Source: Bacteroides clarus YIT 12056 (GTDB lineage Bacteria; Bacteroidota; Bacteroidia; Bacteroidales; Bacteroidaceae). From it: a DNA stretch of 64,000 bases. The DNA is taken from NCBI RefSeq assembly GCF_900129655.1, contig NZ_FQWK01000004.1, positions 372,001 through 436,000 on the forward strand, read 5' to 3'. The notes below the pieces were generated by a model. That model was not told the origin of the DNA, ran no database searches, and saw nothing but the letters and a program-made list of their open reading frames with translations. A program made the translations under genes and the position numbers. Of the stretch, positions 9,700-19,195 are shown piece after piece (the first letter of the stretch is position 1; each line of letters begins with the position of its first letter).

Positions 9700-10724
9700 T
9701 TCTTATTGGAAAATAAATGAATATTACGGAACAAAGGGTTTTTACGTTCCAATATCAGCATTTCAGCCAATAATAACAATAAAATAATCCATGCCACAGC
9801 CTGGAATTGCTCATTGAATTCTGTATATACCTGTGTTTCCACATCAGCCTTCGCCATTTTATTGACTTCCTGACTAATCGCCTTTTGAGCGCCGTTTGTG
9901 TTGTCTACACGCACATAAATACCATTACCGGCCTTCGCTATCTCCTGACACATCTGTTCGTTCAGGCGGGTTACAATCACATTCCCGTCACGGTCACGAC
10001 GATAATCATTGGTTCCTTCCGCCGGAATAGGTGCTCCTTCGGGCATACCCACACCAAGTACATTCACCTGAATACCTTTCTCGGCAGCAGCTTTGGCAGC
10101 TTCTACCGCACCACCTTCATGGTTTTCACCATCAGTTATGACAATCACCGCACGCCCTACACCTTCTTGAGGCGTAAAACTGCGGGAGGCTAAATTAATG
10201 GCTGCCCCAATTGCCGTACCTTGTTTAGAAATCAATGACGGATCAATGGATTCCAAAAACATCTTGGCTGATATATAATCACTTGTGATAGGAAGTTGCG
10301 TAAATGCATCACCTGCAAATACAATCATACCTACCTTATCATTTTCCATTTTATCCACCAACTGTGCCACCAGTCTCTTCGCCTTCTGCAACCGGCTGGG
10401 CTGCACATCTTGCGCTAACATCGAATTGGAAATATCCAATGCAATCATCACTTCCACTCCCTGACGCTTCACTGTTTCCAGTTTAGAACCGAACTGGGGA
10501 CGAGCCAACAGTACGGCAAACAGTCCGATAGCAGCAAACACCATCCAAAATTTTACATCCGGACGGTATTTGGATACATCCGGCATCAACTGTGCCATCA
10601 GTACCGGATCACCGAATTTACGGATATTCTTTCGCCGCCGATAATTGGAATATAAGTAGAAGGCTGCCAACAAGGGCAACAACAGCAACAAGTACAAATA
10701 TGCAGGTTCTTCAAATCGAAACAT
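9696..10724 (-). CDS. batB: BatB, von Willebrand factor A domain membrane protein
   Basis: 342 residues. Two N-terminal membrane segments (about 8-25 and 60-74) are followed by a VWA domain with MIDAS motif DISNS at 97-101, and a C-terminal membrane segment (AWIILLLLLAEMLILE). The metal-dependent adhesion site suggests protein binding rather than catalysis. It is paired with the paralogous BatA upstream, as is usual in Bat clusters, and overlaps batC by 4 nt. Confidence 0.92.
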   Translation of the reverse strand: MFRFEEPAYLYLLLLLPLLAAFYLYSNYRRRKNIRKFGDPVLMAQLMPDVSKYRPDVKFWMVFAAIGLFAVLLARPQFGSKLETVKRQGVEVMIALDISNSMLAQDVQPSRLQKAKRLVAQLVDKMENDKVGMIVFAGDAFTQLPITSDYISAKMFLESIDPSLISKQGTAIGAAINLASRSFTPQEGVGRAVIVITDGENHEGGAVEAAKAAAEKGIQVNVLGVGMPEGAPIPAEGTNDYRRDRDGNVIVTRLNEQMCQEIAKAGNGIYVRVDNTNGAQKAISQEVNKMAKADVETQVYTEFNEQFQAVAWIILLLLLAEMLILERKNPLFRNIHLFSNKK

Positions 10725-10806
10725 CTTCTTATTTACTAATTTACGATTTACTATTTACTAAATTTGCGTACGATACAAAATATATCAGAGGAAAAGTCTG
10801 CAATTA

Positions 10807-11790
10807 TTACGGTATCTTCTTCAATATAGAGTTACGCAACAAAACTTCCAACAGCACACACAAGAAAGCCGCCAGCGCAAACCAACGATATTCTTCCTGA
10901 CGTTTACTATATTCTTTTACATTCAGTTTCGTTTTCTCCAGCTTGTCTATTTCCTCATATACCTCTTTCAGCTTCGAATTGCTCGTAGCACGAAAATAAT
11001 TGCCATCCGTTGTCCCGGCAATTTGTGTCAGAGTCTTTTCATCAATCTCAACCGGCATATTGACATATTGCACGGTTCCGCCTACCGGATAAGGATATGG
11101 AGCCATACCGTTGGTTCCTACACCGATAGTATAAACACGGATACCAAAACTTTTTGCTATCTCGGCGGCCGTCAACGGAGATATCTCTCCTCTGTTATTC
11201 GTACCGTCTGTCAATAGAATGATTACTTTAGATTTGGCTTTACTGTCTTTCAGTCGGGTAACCGCATTGGCAATACCCATTCCCACTGCCGTACCATCCT
11301 CGATAAGACCACACTTTACGTCTTTTATCAAATTCAGCAGAACGGCATGGTCTACCGTCAGCGGACACTGCGTAAAACTCTCTCCGGCAAACAGCGTGAT
11401 ACCGACATTATCATTCGGACGGCCATTGATGAACTCGGCCGCCACATCCTTGGCCGCTTCCAAGCGGTTAGGTTTCAAATCCTCGGCCAACATACTGGTA
11501 GAAACATCGATAGCAAGCATTATATCAATACCCTCTATTTCGCTATTCTGCCAGCTATCGGTAGTTTGCGGACGGGATAAAACAATAATAATCAGCGCTA
11601 AAGCAATTATCCGCAATGCAAACGGCGCATGCAGCAAATAGTTCTTATAGCTCTTAGGGGTATGTGCATAAACACGAGCGTCCGAAATCTGAAGTGTAGC
11701 CTCACTATTCTTCCTCTTCATGATATACCATACTATATAAGGTATAAGCAACAGTAGCAAAAATAAATATTCAATATTGGCAAAAACCAT
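10807..11790 (-). CDS. batA: BatA, von Willebrand factor A domain membrane protein
   Basis: 327 residues with the BatB architecture: two N-terminal membrane helices, a VWA domain with intact MIDAS motif DVSTS at 95-99 and downstream TDGTNNRGE, and a C-terminal membrane helix. It is a member of the MoxR/VWA Bat system. An 82-nt gap separates it from batB; no terminator is visible there and the genes are likely co-transcribed. Confidence 0.92.
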   Translation of the reverse strand: MVFANIEYLFLLLLLIPYIVWYIMKRKNSEATLQISDARVYAHTPKSYKNYLLHAPFALRIIALALIIIVLSRPQTTDSWQNSEIEGIDIMLAIDVSTSMLAEDLKPNRLEAAKDVAAEFINGRPNDNVGITLFAGESFTQCPLTVDHAVLLNLIKDVKCGLIEDGTAVGMGIANAVTRLKDSKAKSKVIILLTDGTNNRGEISPLTAAEIAKSFGIRVYTIGVGTNGMAPYPYPVGGTVQYVNMPVEIDEKTLTQIAGTTDGNYFRATSNSKLKEVYEEIDKLEKTKLNVKEYSKRQEEYRWFALAAFLCVLLEVLLRNSILKKIP

Positions 11791-11847
11791 GATATTTACA
11801 ATTTTACAAATTACGATTTATGATTAAAGCGCACTTCCACTTTTGCA

Positions 11848-12921
11848 TCAGGCAAAATAGTTGTACAACTCCAAACCTATATATACCAGAGAACCGACAA
11901 GAGCCGCCGCTAAAGCAACAATTCCTGCGCCAAGCAATATCTTGGTACGCAAAGAACGTTTTTCAATAACAGTAATCTCAGTAGGTTGCGGTTTAGCATT
12001 TTCATCTTCTTTCTCTTTCGTATCGTTGATGAAGTCAATCGCATTAATCAAATTAGCGTCATTCTCATTCATCAGCGGGTTATGCTTGGCAAACTTCACT
12101 AAATCCGCGGTCTGGAATAGAGTACGCAAATCGGATATCGCATCCTTATCATTCATTTCCAATAACTTATCAATGATTTCGGAAGAAGTCATCTCCAATG
12201 CATTGAAGCCGAAACGATCTTTTATATAAGTACGAATAGCATCTGTCAATTCCGTATAATATTCCTTCGACTGCCCCTTCTGCCATACCTTCTCACTCTT
12301 GATGCGTTCTATCTCCTGCATTGCCAATTGATGTGGCGGTAATTTGGGCTCGACTTTCACCTTACGTATAATCGGTTTGTTATCACGGATACGTTTCACG
12401 AGGTAGATAAGCAATAACAGAAACGGAGCGAACAGTACGGCACAAGCGATAGCCATATACCAGTCTTCCCACGCAAAAGGCGCTTTCATTACCGGTTTCG
12501 GGCCGAAGAACTGATCGGGATGCAATGTATCCACCGGCATGGAATACACCTTTAACGCCAAAGCCTTGGAACGGTATGCCTTATTATCGACAAGCACTTC
12601 CATTGGCGGCAAATAGTAGAGTGCCGAGTCAAAGGAAGTAACAGTATACTCCTGGGTAATCAGCGAGCGCCTGCCGTCATTCAGCATTTGCGTATCCGGC
12701 TTGGCTATATCGATAATCTCCACTCCACGCACCAAAGTATCGGTATAAACGGGAAAAATAGCACGCTTATCGGTGTCCAATGATACTTGGAGTTTAATTT
12801 TAGCCTGCTCTCCAATAAGGATTTGCAAGGAATCAATTGTAGCATCCACCGTCACCGACTGGGCTACTGTCCTACCCGTCAATGCTGCCAACAATGTTAT
12901 CAGAAATAAATATCTTTTCAT
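11848..12921 (-). CDS. Bat-cluster membrane protein of unknown function
   Basis: 357 residues from ATG 12921. This start is chosen because it opens into a signal peptide (MKRYLFLITLLAALTGRTVAQ) and avoids the 17-nt overlap with the DUF58 gene that the ATG at 12945 would give. There is a periplasmic beta-rich N-terminal half, a membrane segment around 165-185 (MAIACAVLFAPFLLLLIYLVK), a cytoplasmic helical region with Tyr-Tyr-Thr-Glu-Leu and Phe-Gly-Phe-Asn-Ala-Leu motifs, and a second membrane segment near the C-terminus. It sits in the slot between DUF58 and batA. It is partly BatD-like in layout and its biochemical role is unknown. Confidence 0.8.
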   Translation of the reverse strand: MKRYLFLITLLAALTGRTVAQSVTVDATIDSLQILIGEQAKIKLQVSLDTDKRAIFPVYTDTLVRGVEIIDIAKPDTQMLNDGRRSLITQEYTVTSFDSALYYLPPMEVLVDNKAYRSKALALKVYSMPVDTLHPDQFFGPKPVMKAPFAWEDWYMAIACAVLFAPFLLLLIYLVKRIRDNKPIIRKVKVEPKLPPHQLAMQEIERIKSEKVWQKGQSKEYYTELTDAIRTYIKDRFGFNALEMTSSEIIDKLLEMNDKDAISDLRTLFQTADLVKFAKHNPLMNENDANLINAIDFINDTKEKEDENAKPQPTEITVIEKRSLRTKILLGAGIVALAAALVGSLVYIGLELYNYFA

Positions 12922-12928
12922 TTTCCGA

Positions 12929-13798
12929 TTAATTTCTTTTCGCAAATAAATTCATCAATGCCTTAACATAGTCCTGATCCGTACGTACCGACACATTGTC
13001 TACATTGCTTTTGGTAAACGTATCGTTCAGCTCCACCTGTTTGTTTACCCACCAATCATGGTGAGCACGCCGTACAGCGCGCGAAGAAGTGTCAATCCAC
13101 TGCTCATGTCCTGTTTCCGCATCTTTTATTTTCATCAGACCTACGGCCGGCAATTCTTCCACACGACGGTCATATACTTGGATAGCCACGACATCATGCT
13201 TACGATTGGCGATAGTCATGGCATTTTTAAAACTCTCCTGGTCGATAAAGTCTGATAAAACAAAAGCAGTACAACGACGCTTCATGACATTCGTTAGATA
13301 CTCCAAACCGAGACGGATATTGGTTCGGCGACTTTCCGGATGGAAATCGAGCAACTCACGAATGATATATAGTATATGTTTACGCCCTTTCTTGGGTGGA
13401 ATGAACTTTTCTATCCGGTCTGAAAAGAAGATAACGCCAATCTTATCGTTGTTCTGAATGGCAGAAAAAGCCAACGTAGCAGCAATTTCCGTCACCATAT
13501 CTTTCTTCATCTGCTTTACCGTACCGAATTCCAAACTACCGGAAACATCTACCAGCAACATTACAGTCAGTTCACGTTCTTCTTCAAACACCTTCACAAA
13601 AGGTTTATGAAAACGGGCCGTTACATTCCAGTCTATGTCGCGTATATCGTCGCCAAACTGATATTCACGCACTTCGGAGAAAGCCATACCTCTACCTTTG
13701 AAAGCCGAATGATACTGGCCTGCAAAGATATTATTGGATAATCCGCGTGTCTTTATTTCAATTTGACGGACTTTTTTTAAGAGTTCTGTTGTTTCCAT
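12929..13798 (-). CDS. DUF58 family protein of the Bat/MoxR cluster
   Basis: 289 residues from ATG 13798 (METTELLKKVRQIEIKTRGL). The in-frame start at 13840 adds 14 residues without family support. It shows the DUF58 hallmark FGDDIRDIDWNVTARF at about 48-63 and a VWA-like DVSGS at 84-88. DUF58 proteins are encoded beside MoxR ATPases and are thought to act with them in folding or activating partners. No membrane segment is seen, so it is cytoplasmic. Confidence 0.92.
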   Translation of the reverse strand: METTELLKKVRQIEIKTRGLSNNIFAGQYHSAFKGRGMAFSEVREYQFGDDIRDIDWNVTARFHKPFVKVFEEERELTVMLLVDVSGSLEFGTVKQMKKDMVTEIAATLAFSAIQNNDKIGVIFFSDRIEKFIPPKKGRKHILYIIRELLDFHPESRRTNIRLGLEYLTNVMKRRCTAFVLSDFIDQESFKNAMTIANRKHDVVAIQVYDRRVEELPAVGLMKIKDAETGHEQWIDTSSRAVRRAHHDWWVNKQVELNDTFTKSNVDNVSVRTDQDYVKALMNLFAKRN

Positions 13799-13976
13799 TG
13801 ATTTATTTAAAATAATCCCATTAACAAAAGACCTTAGCATTTGCTCCCGACAGGAATACCCTTAAGTTTACGTCCTATAAGCCTAAGGTTTGCTGGCAAA
13901 AAACCGGGGATTACGAGTGTAAACCTCAGGGGTTATGCCGGCTGATTCCCGGAGTTTCGGATGCATTTGCCACGTG

Positions 13977-14972
13977 TTAGGGCACTTCAACCTTATTCAA
14001 TATCTTGCTGACGATTTCGTCCGAAGTCATATTACTTGCTTCAGCCTCATAAGTCAAGCCGATACGGTGACGCAGTACATCATGTGCCACAGCACGTACA
14101 TCTTCCGGAATAACATAACCGCGACGTTTGATGAAAGCATAACTGCGGGCAGCCAGTGCCAGGTTTATGGACGCACGGGGTGAGCCGCCGAATCCGATCA
14201 TATCCTTCAGTTCCTTCAAATCGTACTTCTCCGGATAACGGGTTGCGAATACAATATCGACAATGTATTTCTCAATCTTTTCATCCAGATATACCTGACG
14301 CACCACTTTACGCGCCTCGATAATCTCGTCAGCTTTCAAGATAGGCTTCACACTCAGCTTATCCCCGTTTATATTCTGGCGTATAATCAGTTTTTCTTCT
14401 TCCAATTTAGGATAGTCGATCACAACTTTCAGCATGAAACGGTCTACCTGGGCTTCCGGCAATGGATATGTACCTTCTTGTTCAATAGGATTCTGGGTTG
14501 CAAGTACCAAGAAAGGTTCGGGCAGCTTGAAAGTTTCCTTACCTATGGTGACCTGACGCTCCTGCATGGCTTCCAGCAAAGCACTCTGCACTTTAGCCGG
14601 AGCACGGTTAATTTCATCTGCCAAGACAAAATTAGCAAACACAGGACCTTTCTTTACTTGGAAAGTCTCGTCTTTCTGACTGTAAACCATTGTACCGATA
14701 ACGTCCGCCGGCAACAAGTCCGGCGTAAACTGAATGCGGCTATATTGCGCATCGATTAATGAAGCCAGTGTCTTGATTGCTAATGTTTTTGCCAAACCGG
14801 GCACACCTTCCAGCAATACATGTCCGTCAGACAATAAACCGATTAACAACGACTCTACCAGGTGCTTTTGTCCTACAATAACCTGGTCCATGCCCGTAGT
14901 AAGATTGGTAACGAAAGCACTTTGTCTTTCAATCCGCTCGTTCAATTCGCGGATATCAATTGTTTCAGCCAT
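13977..14972 (-). CDS. MoxR-family AAA+ ATPase
   Basis: 331 residues. Walker A GVPGLAKT lies at 56-63 and Walker B VLADE ends at 120 and is followed by INRAPAKVQ, typical of MoxR ATPases; the sensor region FLVLATQNPIEQEGTYPLPEAQ is intact. It is first gene of the bat operon, 178 nt before DUF58, with a candidate promoter upstream at 15043-15074. It is a cytoplasmic chaperone-like ATPase presumed to act on the VWA proteins BatA and BatB. Confidence 0.95.
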   Translation of the reverse strand: MAETIDIRELNERIERQSAFVTNLTTGMDQVIVGQKHLVESLLIGLLSDGHVLLEGVPGLAKTLAIKTLASLIDAQYSRIQFTPDLLPADVIGTMVYSQKDETFQVKKGPVFANFVLADEINRAPAKVQSALLEAMQERQVTIGKETFKLPEPFLVLATQNPIEQEGTYPLPEAQVDRFMLKVVIDYPKLEEEKLIIRQNINGDKLSVKPILKADEIIEARKVVRQVYLDEKIEKYIVDIVFATRYPEKYDLKELKDMIGFGGSPRASINLALAARSYAFIKRRGYVIPEDVRAVAHDVLRHRIGLTYEAEASNMTSDEIVSKILNKVEVP

Positions 14973-15042
14973 AAATCAATGTATTTTTAATGTTTAATTT
15001 TCATTTTACCCCGACTGAACGCCGGTAATTATATTTTGCTTC

Positions 15043-15074
15043 CAAAAGTACGGGAATAAATTAACCATAGCAAC
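15043..15074 (-). promoter_or_regulatory. Candidate promoter of the moxR-bat operon
   Basis: On the minus strand GTTG and TACTTTTG are 20 nt apart, matching the Bacteroides -33 TTTG / -7 TAnnTTTG promoter (perfect -7, one mismatch in -33). The start would lie near 15036, a leader of about 64 nt before moxR. Confidence 0.6.
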
Positions 15075-15140
15075 TAATTTTTATTAAAAAACTATGTGAA
15101 ACCTTTAGATTAAACTACTTTCATAGAGTTTAGTATTTAA

Positions 15141-15175
15141 CAAAAAAAGAAGCAGTAATATTTTTACTGCTTCTT
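15141..15175 (-). terminator. Terminator whose stem contains the HU/LysM stop codon
   Basis: On the minus strand AAGAAGCAGTAA pairs with TTACTGCTTCTT and is followed by a run of T. The TAA in the left arm is the stop codon of the HU/LysM gene, so translation termination and the terminator overlap. Confidence 0.85.
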
Positions 15176-16402
15176 CGCTAATTTCGGTATCTTTATAGTG
15201 GTACCCGCAGGTACATTATCCGGTTTTTTAATAACACCCGGATTATGCTTTACTATATATGGATAAAGCGCCTTAGTACCGTAAAAACGAAGGGCAACTC
15301 TGGTCAATGTCTCTCCAGGCTTAATTGTATACGTAGTTTCCGTTCCCACGATAGTATAATTGGTGGAATCGGGAACATACGTGATTCCGGGTTGTTTTTT
15401 AGGTTGTGATACAGGTGCGGCAACTGCGGCAGATTCTTTGACAACAGCCGATACATCCGGTTTTTTGGTTACGGGTTCCACCGCAGGCTTCATCGAAACC
15501 GTATCCGCTTTTGCAACAATTACAGTATCTTTATCGGCAATACTATCTGTTAAAGCGGCATCATCCGTCTGTTTATCGACTTCGGCATCAACAATTTCTT
15601 CTACCGGTGGTTTGGTTGATAATTTATCAAACAGATCCGGATAATACAAATAGACGACAGTTCCCGCGCACAACAGTACAACAAGAACAACAATGCCGAT
15701 AAAGTATTTCATTGTAGAAGATTCCGTCGGTCCATCAGTCTTCGCAGCTTTCGCTTCTTCAACACCGACCTCCTCTTCCGAAGTGGCAGAAAGGGTTTCC
15801 ACAGCTTTTTCTTCCGGACTTACAGTAATTTCCTCCGAGCAACTTTTCGCTTCTTCCGAAGAACTCGTTTCCACCAAATTTTCAGTTTCTTTCGGAGTTT
15901 CGATTGCTTCAGGAATATCCGCAATTGCTTCCCGTACAACTTCTACCGGGGGCACGTTTACGGCGTCTTTCACACCTTGAGAACCTTCAGCTTCTCCCGA
16001 CATCCCCCCTTCTGTCTTTTGCTCTGCTTCTTCCTCATCCTCATTGCCGCTATCTATAGGGGTATCTTCCAAAACAGTGCCGTCATTGAGCACAACCGTT
16101 TCAAAATGCGAAAACGGCTTATTGATAATATCTTTCAGAGCAGGTTCCGGAGTAAACGAAACTTTAGTATGTCCTTGTATCTCAAAACGTTCTCCGGTAT
16201 TGACATTGACACTCTCACGGCTTTCCACATCAATCAGCTTAAAAGCCCCCAATCCCTTTATCTTCACATATTTGTCTTTTTCCAGCGCTTCTTCTATCAA
16301 CTGGAAAAATTCCTTCACAAAACTATCAGCATTCTTCTTGCTCATGCCATGCTTTTCAGCCAGCAAGTCAATCAAGTCCTGTATGTTTAGTTTTTCATTC
16401 AT
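15164..16402 (-). CDS. HU-domain / transmembrane / LysM protein
   Basis: 412 residues. Residues 1-95 form an HU/IHF-like DNA-binding fold (VKIKGLGAFKLIDVESRES; normal HU dimer proteins are about 90 residues). Residues 105-225 are a long acidic Glu/Ser/Thr-rich linker. One membrane helix lies at about 233-253 (YFIGIVVLVVLLCAGTVVYL), then a Pro/Asp/Lys-rich spacer, and a C-terminal LysM peptidoglycan-binding domain at about 357-409 (YTIKPGETLTRVALRFYG). With the N-terminus in the cytoplasm, the protein could contact DNA inside and cell wall outside. It follows a free-standing HU gene by 25 nt in the ftsY-rimO transcript. Confidence 0.85.
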   Translation of the reverse strand: MNEKLNIQDLIDLLAEKHGMSKKNADSFVKEFFQLIEEALEKDKYVKIKGLGAFKLIDVESRESVNVNTGERFEIQGHTKVSFTPEPALKDIINKPFSHFETVVLNDGTVLEDTPIDSGNEDEEEAEQKTEGGMSGEAEGSQGVKDAVNVPPVEVVREAIADIPEAIETPKETENLVETSSSEEAKSCSEEITVSPEEKAVETLSATSEEEVGVEEAKAAKTDGPTESSTMKYFIGIVVLVVLLCAGTVVYLYYPDLFDKLSTKPPVEEIVDAEVDKQTDDAALTDSIADKDTVIVAKADTVSMKPAVEPVTKKPDVSAVVKESAAVAAPVSQPKKQPGITYVPDSTNYTIVGTETTYTIKPGETLTRVALRFYGTKALYPYIVKHNPGVIKKPDNVPAGTTIKIPKLAKKQ

Positions 16403-16427
16403 AATATGGGAGATTTTAAAAGAAAGA

Positions 16428-16700
16428 CTACTTAAACTTATCTTTTAACAACGTACTGGGCTTATAGGTCAACACCAGTTTCGGCGGAACCAACATACGT
16501 TGCTTCGTTGTAGGATTGACAGATATGCGTTCCGCTTTCTTTTTAACTTCGAATGTTCCAAAGCCTTGTACGGAAATCGTATTCCCGTCCTCCAACTGCC
16601 GCGTCATATCCGACAACAAAGATGTAACCAATTCCGAGGTATCCTTTAAAGTATACCCCAATCGTCGTGACAATTCAGAAGTAAATTCTTTGTTATTCAA
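16428..16700 (-). CDS. HU family DNA-binding protein
   Basis: 90 residues, the usual HU length. It contains the conserved VQGFGTFEVKKKAERISVNP arm region and an alkaline C-terminus. It would bind and bend DNA as a dimer. The sequence is more diverged than the main nucleoid HU of Bacteroides, and it lies directly upstream of the HU/LysM membrane protein, so the two may form heterodimers (inference). Confidence 0.9.
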   Translation of the reverse strand: MNNKEFTSELSRRLGYTLKDTSELVTSLLSDMTRQLEDGNTISVQGFGTFEVKKKAERISVNPTTKQRMLVPPKLVLTYKPSTLLKDKFK

Positions 16701-16780
16701 AATCCAAGCTTTAAAATTGTGAACTACGGTGCTATATTAGCAAATCTTCCCCATATATACAAGAAGTTCAGAAAAAATCT

Positions 16781-18079
16781 TTAAAGAACTCGGCCAAAAA
16801 GGTCGAAATCATCGGAGTTTATTATCTCCACCCGGTAAAAGTTACCAATCTCCAAAACCTTGTCTCCGCACTCAATCAATACTTCCGGATCCACCTCGGG
16901 AGAATCAAATTCTGTGCGTCCGATATAATAATCACCTTCCAGACGGTCGATTATCACATCCATCCGCTTACCTACTTTTGCCGCGCTCAGTTCTGCTGAA
17001 ATACCTTGCTGAATAGACATCAACTCATCCAAACGAGCTTGTTTCACTTCTTGGGGAATGACATCTTCATAATGGGCCGCAGCATACGTTCTCTCTTCTT
17101 CGGAATACGCAAACGCACCCATTCTATCGAAACGCACCTTGCGGACAAATTCTTTCAATTCCTCAAAGTCCGCTTCCGTTTCTCCGGGATGCCCTACCAT
17201 CAAGGTTGTACGCAAATGAATACCGGGAACTTCTTCACGGAATTTTTCTATCAGCCGATAAGTTTCTTCCTTAGTTACATGGCGGCGCATTTTATCCAGC
17301 ATATTATCACTGATATGCTGCAAAGCGATATCCATATATTTACAGACATTAGGACGTTCGCGCATTACCCGGAACAAATCCATAGGAAAGTGAGCCGGAT
17401 AGGCATAGTGCAGGCGTATCCATTCCACACCCGGTATTTCGGAGATTCTTTCGATTAATTCGGGCAACATCTGCTTTTTATACAAATCCACGCCATAGTA
17501 GGTCAACTCTTGCGCAATAACCTGAAACTCTTTCACTCCACGAGCTACGAGATATTTCACCTCATCCAGAATTTCTTCCATCGGACGCGATATATGCCGC
17601 CCCGTAATAATAGGAATAGCGCAATACGAACATTTGCGATCGCATCCTTCCGATATTTTCAGATATGCATAATGCCGGGGAGTGGTCAATGTACGCTCTA
17701 TGTGCAGTTCATCATGATATGCCTTGCCTAAATCCTGCAACAGTTCTTTCCAGTTGAACTTGCCGTAAAACTTGTCAACCTGAGGAATTTCAATGGCCAG
17801 TTCTTTCAGATAACGTTCCGACAGGCAGCCCATGACATAGAGTTTCTCCAAACTCCCTTCTTCCTTGGCCTGCGCAAATTCAAGAATCATATTAATGGAC
17901 TCTTCCTTTGCATCACCGATGAAACCGCAAGTATTAATTACCGCAATCTGTCCTTTCGGACGTTCGGCATCATGCGTCACATGAAAACCCGCTTCTTCCA
18001 ATTGACGCATCAAATGCTCCGAATCCACCAAATTTTTAGAACAACCTAATGTTATAATATCAATGGTTTTCCGTTTCAT
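16781..18079 (-). CDS. rimO: Ribosomal protein uS12 methylthiotransferase RimO
   Basis: 432 residues. It is a radical-SAM methylthiotransferase that adds a methylthio group to the conserved Asp of ribosomal protein S12. The N-terminal UPF0004 domain has Cys13, Cys51 and Cys85 for the second Fe-S cluster; the radical SAM motif CDRKCSYC gives Cys146, Cys150 and Cys153; a C-terminal TRAM domain follows. The N-terminal GCSKNLVDSE is typical of RimO rather than MiaB. The start codon overlaps the ftsY stop by 4 nt. Confidence 0.96.
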   Translation of the reverse strand: MKRKTIDIITLGCSKNLVDSEHLMRQLEEAGFHVTHDAERPKGQIAVINTCGFIGDAKEESINMILEFAQAKEEGSLEKLYVMGCLSERYLKELAIEIPQVDKFYGKFNWKELLQDLGKAYHDELHIERTLTTPRHYAYLKISEGCDRKCSYCAIPIITGRHISRPMEEILDEVKYLVARGVKEFQVIAQELTYYGVDLYKKQMLPELIERISEIPGVEWIRLHYAYPAHFPMDLFRVMRERPNVCKYMDIALQHISDNMLDKMRRHVTKEETYRLIEKFREEVPGIHLRTTLMVGHPGETEADFEELKEFVRKVRFDRMGAFAYSEEERTYAAAHYEDVIPQEVKQARLDELMSIQQGISAELSAAKVGKRMDVIIDRLEGDYYIGRTEFDSPEVDPEVLIECGDKVLEIGNFYRVEIINSDDFDLFGRVL

Positions 18080-19035
18080 GCATTTCCCCCAAACAACGAA
18101 TCGACAAACTCTTTTTTACGGAACACCTGCAAATCTTCCATGCCTTCTCCCAGACCGATATATTTTACCGGAATTTTGAACTGATCGGAAATACCTATCA
18201 CAACACCGCCTTTAGCCGTTCCATCCAACTTGGTTACAGCCATTGCCGTAACTTCCGTAGCCAAAGTAAACTGCTTGGCCTGCTCGAATGCATTTTGTCC
18301 GGTGGAGCCGTCCAAAACAAGCAATACCTCATTGGGAGCATCAGGTACGACTTTTTTCATTACATTCTTAATCTTAGTCAGCTCATTCATCAAGCCTACT
18401 TTGTTATGCAGACGTCCGGCCGTATCAATAATCACCACATCGGCATTATTGGCTACCGCAGAGCTTAAAGTATCAAATGCCACGGAAGCAGGGTCGGCAC
18501 CCATTTTTTGCTTTATAACAGGAACGCCTACACGCTCGCCCCATATTACCAACTGTTCTACCGCTGCCGCACGGAAAGTATCGGCCGCACCCAAATAAAC
18601 AGATTTACCGGCTTTCTTAAATTGATAAGCCAATTTACCTATGGTTGTAGTCTTTCCTACGCCATTCACTCCGACCACCATAATAACATAAGGTTTCTTC
18701 GTAATCGGAGTTTCAAAATCATCTACATCGTCCGAGTTATTCTCAGTCAACAAAGCAGCGATTTCATCGCGCAAAATCATATTCAGTTCCTGCGCGTTCA
18801 TATATTTTTCATCTGCGGCACGCTTCTCGATACGTTCAATTATCTTCAACGTAGTTTCCACACCCACATCCGAAGTAATCAACACCTCTTCCAGATTATC
18901 CAGCACTTCATCATCCACTTTCGACTTTCCAGCCACAGCACGAGCTATCTTGCCGAATACACTTTCCTTTGTTTTAGATAATCCTTTATCTAACGTTTCC
19001 TTCTTTTCTTTTGAGAAAAAACTAAAAAATCCCAT
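18076..19035 (-). CDS. ftsY: Signal recognition particle receptor FtsY
   Basis: 319 residues. It is the GTPase that docks SRP-ribosome complexes at the membrane. The NG domain has P-loop GVNGVGKT at 122-129, DTAGR, and TKLDGTAKGG. The acidic A domain of E. coli is absent and the protein begins with a short amphipathic Phe-rich/Lys-rich N-terminus (MGFFSFFSKEKKET), as in many Bacteroidota. It is the first gene of the ftsY-rimO-HU-HU/LysM transcript. Confidence 0.97.
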   Translation of the reverse strand: MGFFSFFSKEKKETLDKGLSKTKESVFGKIARAVAGKSKVDDEVLDNLEEVLITSDVGVETTLKIIERIEKRAADEKYMNAQELNMILRDEIAALLTENNSDDVDDFETPITKKPYVIMVVGVNGVGKTTTIGKLAYQFKKAGKSVYLGAADTFRAAAVEQLVIWGERVGVPVIKQKMGADPASVAFDTLSSAVANNADVVIIDTAGRLHNKVGLMNELTKIKNVMKKVVPDAPNEVLLVLDGSTGQNAFEQAKQFTLATEVTAMAVTKLDGTAKGGVVIGISDQFKIPVKYIGLGEGMEDLQVFRKKEFVDSLFGGNA

Positions 19036-19066
19036 AGTCTACCTTTTTGTACAATACATTATGCTA

Positions 19067-19074
19067 CAAAGATA
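19067..19074 (-). promoter_or_regulatory. -7 element of the ftsY promoter
   Basis: TATCTTTG on the minus strand is a perfect TAnnTTTG. Transcription would start near 19060, about 25 nt before ftsY. No good -33 TTTG is seen. The upstream terminator at 19113-19157 supports an independent transcript. Confidence 0.5.
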
Positions 19075-19112
19075 TAACAAAACTAACAAATAATAAAAGT
19101 TGAAGCGATTTA

Positions 19113-19157
19113 ATAACAAAAAAAATCCCCCCACCGATAGATTCGGTGAGAGGAGCT
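19113..19157 (-). terminator. Terminator of the rpmB-rpmG-DUF4295 unit
   Basis: On the minus strand CACCGA and TCGGTG form the stem core, extended by CTCCTCT against GGGGG, and are followed by ATTTTTTTTG. Confidence 0.8.
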
Positions 19158-19195
19158 TTATAAGTAATCAGTGCTTCACAGCAACTGCATTTATC

